Assembly: GCA_025963345.1 (NCBI GenBank)
Contig: JAOPUS010000093.1
Span: 1 to 9,038, forward strand
DNA length: 9,038 bases
From: Blastococcus sp.
GTDB lineage: Bacteria > Actinomycetota > Actinomycetes > Mycobacteriales > Geodermatophilaceae
Direction of reading: 5' to 3'
The translations under genes and the position numbers were made by a program. The notes below the pieces were generated by a model that saw nothing but the letters and a program-made list of their open reading frames with translations, searched no databases and had not been told where the DNA came from. Position 1 is the first letter of the stretch. Each line of letters opens with the position of its first letter. This document shows positions 4,863-9,038 of the stretch, in pieces.

Positions 4863-6050
4863 GTGCCCCCTCCTGCTGCACCTGCCCGTCCCCGAGCGAT
4901 GGCACCGCCGGCGCCCGGCTCACCGGGCGCCGCCATCGCTCATCCTGTCGCCACGGTGCGCTGGCTCTGGCCGGCCTACATGACGCCGGGCCGCCCCGGC
5001 CGCGCCACGAGCCAGAGCGAACTGCGCTGGATCTACACGGCCTGGCTCGGCGCCTTCCTGCTCAAGATGCTCGGCTCGTCCTGGGACGTCTCCTGGCACT
5101 TCCGCTGGCTGCGCGACGACCTCGCCCCGCCGCACCTGCTCAACTCCGCCGGCACCGCGATGGTCATCGGGCTGGTGGTCTTCCACAGCTACAGCGGCTA
5201 CGGCGTCGACCGCCGGGCGCTGCGGCTGATGCAGTGGGGCATCGCGATGTTCCTGCTCGCCGTCCCGATCGACATCCTCAACCACCGGATCAACGGCCTG
5301 GACATCACCAGCTGGAGCCCCAGCCACGGGCTGCTCTACCTGGGGACGGCGATCATGCTGGCCGGGGCGATCCGCGGCTGGTGGCTGTACGCCGCGCCCG
5401 GGCGCACGCGCAACCTGGTGTCGCTGGGGCTGTGGCTGTTCTTCGTCGAGAACGTCCTCTTCCCGAACCAGCACCAGGAGTACGGCGTCCTGTCCCTGCG
5501 CGACTACCTCGACGGGCACACGACGGCCGAGCCGCAGCTGCTGGACTTCGCGGCCTCCCAGGGGCAGACGCCGACGATGTTCATGCTCCCGGTGCCCTCC
5601 TGGGTGCACCCCGCCTGGCTGATCTGTGCCGGGCTGCTGTCGCTGGTCGTCGCACGCAAGGTGGTAGGGCTGCGTTGGACGGCGACGACCATCGCCGGGG
5701 TCTACCTGGCCTACCGCGCGGTCATGTGGGTGCTGCTGGTCGGGATGGGTTTCCCGCCGTCGGTGCTTCCGTTCGTGCTGCTCGTCGGCGCGGTGCTGGT
5801 CGACCTCGCGATCACCTGCCGGGTGCCCGGTTGGGCCGCCGGGTTGATGGTCGCCGGGAGCGTCTACGGCGCCGCCGTCGGCCAGGAGGCCCTCGACCTG
5901 CTGCCGCCGTGGAACTGGTGGTCGGTGCTGCCGGTGGCGGTGGCCTTCGCCCTGCTCTGGGCCGGCGTCGACGTGCTCGCCCGCAGCCCCTGGCTGGCCC
6001 GGTGGAAGGCCGCTGACGAGCCGGCTGCCGTGGGCAGCCCGACCGCCTGA
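4863..6050 (+). CDS. Multi-pass integral membrane protein of unknown function
   Basis: A 395-residue protein I do not recognise. After a Pro/Ala-rich cytoplasmic-looking N-terminus (1-50) there are about eight to ten hydrophobic segments, roughly at 55-72, 97-110, 121-139, 155-176, 184-201, 250-264, 272-296, 299-317, 322-340 and 353-372. Polar residues unusual for a plain membrane protein cluster near the helix ends: SSWDVSWHFRW (72-82), PPHLLNSAG (89-97), NHRINGLDITSWSPSHG (140-156), PNQHQEYG (201-208) and PSWVHPAW (245-252). Repeated His, Asp and Trp of this sort could bind a metal or substrate. There is no ATPase, transporter or protease signature. The GTG at 4863 is chosen for the GAGGAA about 8 bases upstream; an ATG at 4899 is an alternative. 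It diverges from orn and is not obviously part of an operon. Confidence 0.85.
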   Translation: MPPPAAPARPRAMAPPAPGSPGAAIAHPVATVRWLWPAYMTPGRPGRATSQSELRWIYTAWLGAFLLKMLGSSWDVSWHFRWLRDDLAPPHLLNSAGTAMVIGLVVFHSYSGYGVDRRALRLMQWGIAMFLLAVPIDILNHRINGLDITSWSPSHGLLYLGTAIMLAGAIRGWWLYAAPGRTRNLVSLGLWLFFVENVLFPNQHQEYGVLSLRDYLDGHTTAEPQLLDFAASQGQTPTMFMLPVPSWVHPAWLICAGLLSLVVARKVVGLRWTATTIAGVYLAYRAVMWVLLVGMGFPPSVLPFVLLVGAVLVDLAITCRVPGWAAGLMVAGSVYGAAVGQEALDLLPPWNWWSVLPVAVAFALLWAGVDVLARSPWLARWKAADEPAAVGSPTA

Positions 6051-6217
6051 TCGATGGCGCACCGGCGCGGACAGGTGGGACCGGCCGCCCGATGACGTAG
6101 CGTCGGAGGCAGGTGCAGGCGCCGGTTCGCCCGCCCCGGGGAGCGCGCGTCCCGCGGCGCCAGGCGGCCTGATGCCCAGATGACCCGAAGATCCCGATCT
6201 GCCGGAGGACATACGAC
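6051..6217 (+). other. Intergenic region with a possible promoter
   Basis: These 167 bases lie between the two membrane-protein genes. TAGCGT at 6098-6103 fits the TANNNT -10 pattern and is the same hexamer used before the FAH-hydrolase cluster, but its -35 region is poor. The remainder is G+C-rich with scattered GGCGCC palindromes and no convincing terminator. A good ribosome binding site, GGAGGA at 6204-6209, ends the region. Confidence 0.35.
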
Positions 6218-7966
6218 GTGCTGGCCCTGACCCCGGTGCCGCTGCAGACGGCGGGGGAGCGTGCGCTCTTCAACGAGCTCACCCGCTGGGACACCGGCGC
6301 GTCGGTCCGCGCGGCCGTGGTGGCCTCCATCCCGCTGGTCGACGGCCCCCTGGAGCGCCGGCTCTCCGACGCGATCCTCTTCGTGCCCGAAGGCGTCGCC
6401 GTCGTCCGGATCGTGGAGGTCGTCCGTCAGTCCGGCGTCGTGACCGCGAAGCCCGAGGGGCCGTGGACGATCGGGCCCGAAGGGACGCCCGGCGCGGTGC
6501 TGCAGCTCTCCGGTGGCGGGTCCAGCCCGCTGGACGGCCTGATGCGGGCCGGCATGGACACCGCACAGAAGCTTCGCCGCGCGGGCCTGGAGCCCGGGCG
6601 GATCGCCCGGCTCACCGTGCTCGCCGGTGACGTGACCGGCCTGGTGCCCAGCGACGGCGATCTCGGCGAGGGCGACCAGGTCGCCCTGCTCGAGCCCCGT
6701 TCGCTGCTGCTCGGGGTCGCCCGCGCCAGCCGCTACACCGGCGTCGACAACCCCCGGCTCTGGACGACGGCCGACGTGCGGGCCGCGCTGGAGGCGCTCG
6801 GCCTGCAGGGACGCGGGCCGTCGGTGGAGGAGCTCAACGGTGAGGGCTTCCCGTACTCGCCCTACGTGCTGCGGCGTCCGGAGCTGCTCACGCCCGCGGC
6901 CATGGCGGCCTCCCCGTCGGCGGCCGGCCCGGCGGCTCCGGCCCCGACCGCGGCGCCGGACGCCCCGCCCGTGCGCGAGCAGCCGAGCTCGGCGGCGATC
7001 GCGCAGGCTGTCGCGGCCTCGGCGGCCGCAGCGCATGCCGCCGCCGCATCTGTCGCCCCGCCCGCCTCCGTCCAGTCGCAGCGCGACACGGTGGCGGTCG
7101 ACGGACCTCCGGCGCTGCCCGACGACAACGGCATCGGTGGGCTCTTCGCCAACGCCGAGCCGGCCCAGCCGTCGATGACCCTGGTGCCGCCGCGGACCTC
7201 GGTCTTCCCGGCGAGCCCACCGCCCGCGGCTGCGCCACCGGCGAGCCCTCCGCCCGCGCAGCCGCCCGGCGGGCGCTTCTCGTACTGGACCGCGGAGTCC
7301 CAGGCCGGTGACGCCGGCGCCGAGGGGTCCGACGGCGGCTCCGGCCGGCGCGTGCTGCTGACGGTGCTGGCAGGCGTGGTGGCCGTCGCGGTGCTCGGCA
7401 TCGGCGCCTGGCTCTTCCTGCGCGGTGGCACGGACGGCGACGGCAGCGGTGCCGCCACCGGGTCGACGTCCGCTGAGCCCACGGCTGGTGGGCTGGAGGT
7501 CGGCACCGTCCAGGAGGTAGGCGGCGTGACCTACACGGTGGAGGCGGCGGAGACCGATGACACGTGCCTCGGCCACGCCTACGGCGACACCGCCGACTTC
7601 TTCGCCGACAACGACTGCACGGGGCTGTCCCGGGCGCTGTACTCGGCCGAGATCGGCGGCGAGCCGGTCGTCGTCTCGGTGAACCGCGTGCGGCTGGTTG
7701 ACGCCGCCGCCGCGCGGAGCCTCCGGTCGCTCACCGATCGCAACGGCAGCGGGAACGTCAGCGACCTGCTCCGGGAGGGCGTCCGCTTCACGGGCAGCCC
7801 CGCGGAGCTGTCCGGGGCGGAGTACGCCAGCGCCGTCTCCGGGCCCACGGTCACCATCGTCGAGAGCGCCTGGGTCAACGAGGACGCCGACGGGAGCTCG
7901 GCGGACATCGACCAGGTGGCCACCGACGCCCTGGCCCTCGCAGTGGGGCCCTTCCCCGCCGAGTAG
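6218..7966 (+). CDS. Single-pass membrane protein with a NERD-like N-terminal domain and an Ala/Pro-rich linker
   Basis: A 582-residue protein with no named homologue that I recognise. Residues 10-120 (TAGERALFNEL, then SDAILFVPEGVAVVRIVEVVR, then GVVTAKPEGPW) follow the layout of nuclease-related (NERD) domains: E14, D51 and E67 are in place, but the expected lysine of the ExK motif is V69, so nuclease activity is doubtful. Residues 125-222 form a further folded-looking region. A low-complexity Ala/Pro linker spans about 225-350 and includes a repeated PASPPPA unit. One membrane helix lies at about 378-401 (LLTVLAGVVAVAVLGIGAWLF), preceded by GRR, which places the N-terminus inside. The extracytoplasmic part (402-582) has two cysteines, C450 and C467, probably a disulphide, in a compact domain. 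The GTG at 6218 is set by GGAGGA 8 bases upstream. A role as a sensor or envelope protein is speculation. Confidence 0.85.
   Translation: MLALTPVPLQTAGERALFNELTRWDTGASVRAAVVASIPLVDGPLERRLSDAILFVPEGVAVVRIVEVVRQSGVVTAKPEGPWTIGPEGTPGAVLQLSGGGSSPLDGLMRAGMDTAQKLRRAGLEPGRIARLTVLAGDVTGLVPSDGDLGEGDQVALLEPRSLLLGVARASRYTGVDNPRLWTTADVRAALEALGLQGRGPSVEELNGEGFPYSPYVLRRPELLTPAAMAASPSAAGPAAPAPTAAPDAPPVREQPSSAAIAQAVAASAAAAHAAAASVAPPASVQSQRDTVAVDGPPALPDDNGIGGLFANAEPAQPSMTLVPPRTSVFPASPPPAAAPPASPPPAQPPGGRFSYWTAESQAGDAGAEGSDGGSGRRVLLTVLAGVVAVAVLGIGAWLFLRGGTDGDGSGAATGSTSAEPTAGGLEVGTVQEVGGVTYTVEAAETDDTCLGHAYGDTADFFADNDCTGLSRALYSAEIGGEPVVVSVNRVRLVDAAAARSLRSLTDRNGSGNVSDLLREGVRFTGSPAELSGAEYASAVSGPTVTIVESAWVNEDADGSSADIDQVATDALALAVGPFPAE
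7208..7258 (+). repeat. Two-copy 30-bp-period tandem repeat in the coding linker
   Basis: CCGGCGAGCCCACCGCCCGCG (7208-7228, written here as two joined parts CCGGCGAGCC and CACCGCCCGCG) recurs at 7238-7258 with a single change (A to T). The period of 30 bases equals 10 residues, giving PASPPPA twice in the Pro-rich linker. It looks like a recent in-frame duplication. Confidence 0.7.
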
Positions 7967-7984
7967 GCGCGGGTTCGACGGTTG

Positions 7985-8599
7985 TCAGCCGGTCGCGGCG
8001 GCCCAGGCCATATCGGCGAGCAGTGCGGCCATCGCGGCGCGGTCCAGCCGGCCGGCGCTGTGTGGGGTGGAGTTGATCAGCCCGAAGACCGCGTGTGCGC
8101 GGGCCCGGCAGGTGGAGGCGTCGGCCGCCGGGTGCAGCCGCGCCAGCACGGTCACCCACACCTCGACGTAGCGCCGCTGGAGCCGGCGGACCTGCCCGGC
8201 CTCGGCGTCCGGGAGCGAACCGAGGTCACGGTCCTGCACCGTGATCAGCGCGGGGTTGTCGAGGGCGAAGTCCACCTGAAAGGCGATCAGCGCGCGCAAC
8301 TGGGCGGCCGGGTCGGCGCCGGCACCGGCGACCCGCTCGCTCCCGCCGGCCAGCAGGCGTTCGCTGATCCGCACCAGCATCTCGGCGAGCATCGCGTCCT
8401 TGCCCGCGAAGTGCCGATAGATCGCGGGACCGGTGACGCCCACGGCCGCGCCGACGTCGTCCATGCCGACCGCCCGGGAGCCACGCTCGGCGAACAGCTG
8501 CGCGGCCGCCCGGAGGATCTGCTCCCGCCGCGACGGACGGTCGGCATCGGCGTGGAGTGCTGCGTCCCGTTCCGCGCGCGTCGAGGTCACGTTCGGCAT
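7985..8599 (-). CDS. TetR-family transcriptional regulator
   Basis: A 204-residue protein. Residues 24-70 form the TetR DNA-binding domain: REQILRAAAQLFAERG, then the helix-turn-helix VGAAVGVTGPAIYRHFAGKDAM, where AIYRHF is the family hallmark of the recognition helix. The rest (75-204) is an all-helical ligand and dimer domain with LDNPALITVQDRDLGSLP and FGLINSTPHSAG segments, a style common among actinobacterial regulators beside acyl-CoA metabolism genes. Acyl-CoA or a related thioester is therefore a likely inducer, by inference. The ATG at 8599 is the only start that leaves a normal N-terminal arm; the upstream open frame runs through the operators and the divergent gene. No Shine-Dalgarno is seen. 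It diverges from the carboxylase gene, and the two 18-bp palindromes between them suggest control of both. It converges with the preceding gene, 18 bases apart, with no evident terminator. Confidence 0.94.
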   Translation of the reverse strand: MPNVTSTRAERDAALHADADRPSRREQILRAAAQLFAERGSRAVGMDDVGAAVGVTGPAIYRHFAGKDAMLAEMLVRISERLLAGGSERVAGAGADPAAQLRALIAFQVDFALDNPALITVQDRDLGSLPDAEAGQVRRLQRRYVEVWVTVLARLHPAADASTCRARAHAVFGLINSTPHSAGRLDRAAMAALLADMAWAAATG

Positions 8600-8610
8600 G
8601 CTAGCGGCGA

Positions 8611-8628
8611 AGTGAACGCTCGTTAACC
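8611..8628. promoter_or_regulatory. Operator 1, palindromic TetR-type site near the regulator start
   Basis: AGTGAACGCTCGTTAACC contains the dyad TGAACG-CT-CGTTAA. It matches operator 2 in 16 of 18 bases, and both mismatches are the two central bases. It lies 12 bp upstream of the TetR start codon, where binding would repress the regulator's own gene. Confidence 0.8.
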
Positions 8629-8655
8629 ACTCTGGGGCGGGAAGTGGACCATCCG

Positions 8656-8673
8656 AGTGAACGGACGTTAACC
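8656..8673. promoter_or_regulatory. Operator 2, palindromic TetR-type site near the carboxylase start
   Basis: AGTGAACGGACGTTAACC carries the same TGAACG-nn-CGTTAA dyad, with centres 45 bp from operator 1. It ends 7 bp before the GTG of the carboxylase gene and overlaps a possible -10 (GTTAAC at 8667-8672), preceded by TGGACC at 8645-8650 with a 16-bp spacer. A bound repressor would cover the promoter. Confidence 0.8.
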
Positions 8674-8680
8674 TCAGACC

Positions 8681-9038
8681 GTGGACGCTCCGGTGCTGCC
8701 CCGAGCCGCGGCGGTCGACGCCGACGGCGCCGCCCGCAACGCCGCCGCGCACGCCGAGCTGGCCGCCGATCTCGCCGCCCAACTGCAGCGTGTGGCCCTC
8801 GGCGGTGGTGCGCGCGCCCGCCGGCGGCACATCGACCGGGGCAAGCTGCTGCCCCGCGAGCGGGTCGACGCCCTGCTCGACCCGGGCAGCCCCTTCCTCG
8901 AGCTCTCGCCGCTGGCCGCCCACGGCCTCTACGAGGGCGAGGCGCCGGCCGCCGGCATCATCACCGGGATCGGGCGGATCGCCGGTCGGGAGTGCGTCGT
9001 CGTCGCCAACGACGCCACCGTCAAGGGCGGCACCTACT
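8681..9038 (+). CDS. Acyl-CoA carboxylase beta (carboxyltransferase) subunit, methylcrotonyl-CoA carboxylase type, partial
   Basis: The first 119 codons are present and the gene runs off the right edge. After a variable N-terminal helix, residues 47-82 carry RRRHIDRGKLLPRERVD followed by LLDPGSPFLELSPLAAHG, and residues 90-119 carry AAGIITGIGRI and VVANDATVKGGTY. These match the start of the biotin-dependent carboxyltransferase domain in methylcrotonyl-CoA carboxylase beta subunits, which transfer carboxyl from biotin to 3-methylcrotonyl-CoA in leucine degradation. Related geranyl-CoA and other acyl-CoA carboxylases share much of this pattern, so the substrate is likely but not certain. The GTG at 8681 is inferred: no Shine-Dalgarno precedes it and a possible promoter would start transcription only about 2 bases upstream, implying a leaderless message. 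It is probably the first gene of an operon with a biotin carboxylase subunit and an acyl-CoA dehydrogenase beyond the window. Confidence 0.93.
   Translation, partial: MDAPVLPRAAAVDADGAARNAAAHAELAADLAAQLQRVALGGGARARRRHIDRGKLLPRERVDALLDPGSPFLELSPLAAHGLYEGEAPAAGIITGIGRIAGRECVVVANDATVKGGTY

Noticed and set aside
4718..4936. N-terminal extension of orn
   Set aside because: The added 73 residues are Ala/Gly/Arg-rich, overlap the divergent gene's start, and are absent from the family, which begins just before WIDCEMTGL.
4920..6212. 430-codon minus-strand open frame opposite the membrane protein
   Set aside because: The translation is Arg/Gln/Pro/His-rich and disordered, while the plus strand encodes clear membrane helices with a sensible start.
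7001..7060. GCC/GCG-rich stretch that looks like a simple repeat
   Set aside because: It encodes the Ala-rich linker of the membrane protein and has no regular period; only the 30-bp PASPPPA duplication further on is a real repeat.
5864..7576. 570-codon minus-strand open frame across the two membrane-protein genes
   Set aside because: Arg/Gly low-complexity translation spanning an intergenic region and parts of two genes; a shadow of GC-rich coding sequence.
8600..8923. N-terminal extension of the TetR regulator
   Set aside because: It would run through both palindromic operators and antisense to the conserved carboxylase start; a normal TetR arm begins at the ATG at 8599.

Overview
The window is very GC-rich. 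It has frequent GTG starts, nearly leaderless genes, and a tRNA-His beside an oligoribonuclease gene. This points to an actinobacterium (Actinomycetota), possibly a Geodermatophilales- or Pseudonocardiales-like lineage; the family is a guess from overall style and cannot be proved from this stretch. No mobile element, CRISPR array or rRNA was seen, and no gene-free stretch exceeds 300 bases.

Left third (1-3842): a probable catabolic locus. The 5' end of a GntR-family regulator reads leftward out of the window. Diverging from it to the right is a four-gene cluster: a fumarylacetoacetate hydrolase (FAH)-family enzyme, an alpha/beta hydrolase, a metal-dependent amidohydrolase and a small DUF1636-type cysteine-motif protein. 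The 146-bp divergent intergenic region carries five copies of ATTGGT, two facing the regulator and three facing the operon, at 9-10 bp periodicity. They lie beside a recognisable promoter (TAGACA-17 bp-TAGCGT). I infer that the GntR protein controls both directions. The enzyme mix suggests stepwise hydrolytic degradation of an organic acid, lactone or amide, but the substrate is unknown.

Middle (3841-4717): a 16-bp perfect hairpin separates the cluster from tRNA-His(GTG) and orn, both on the minus strand. This is a housekeeping block.

Right half (4718-7966): divergent from orn is a multi-pass membrane protein with conserved-looking His/Asp/Trp motifs and no recognised function. Next is a 582-residue single-pass membrane protein. 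Its cytoplasmic N-terminus resembles a nuclease-related (NERD) fold that lacks the catalytic lysine, and it is followed by an Ala/Pro linker, one membrane helix and an extracytoplasmic domain with two cysteines.

Right end (7985-9038): a TetR-family repressor on the minus strand diverges from the start of an acyl-CoA carboxylase carboxyltransferase subunit (methylcrotonyl-CoA carboxylase beta type), cut by the window edge. Two near-identical 18-bp palindromic sites, one next to each start codon, look like the repressor's operators. This suggests a repressor-controlled leucine or acyl-CoA degradation operon continuing to the right.
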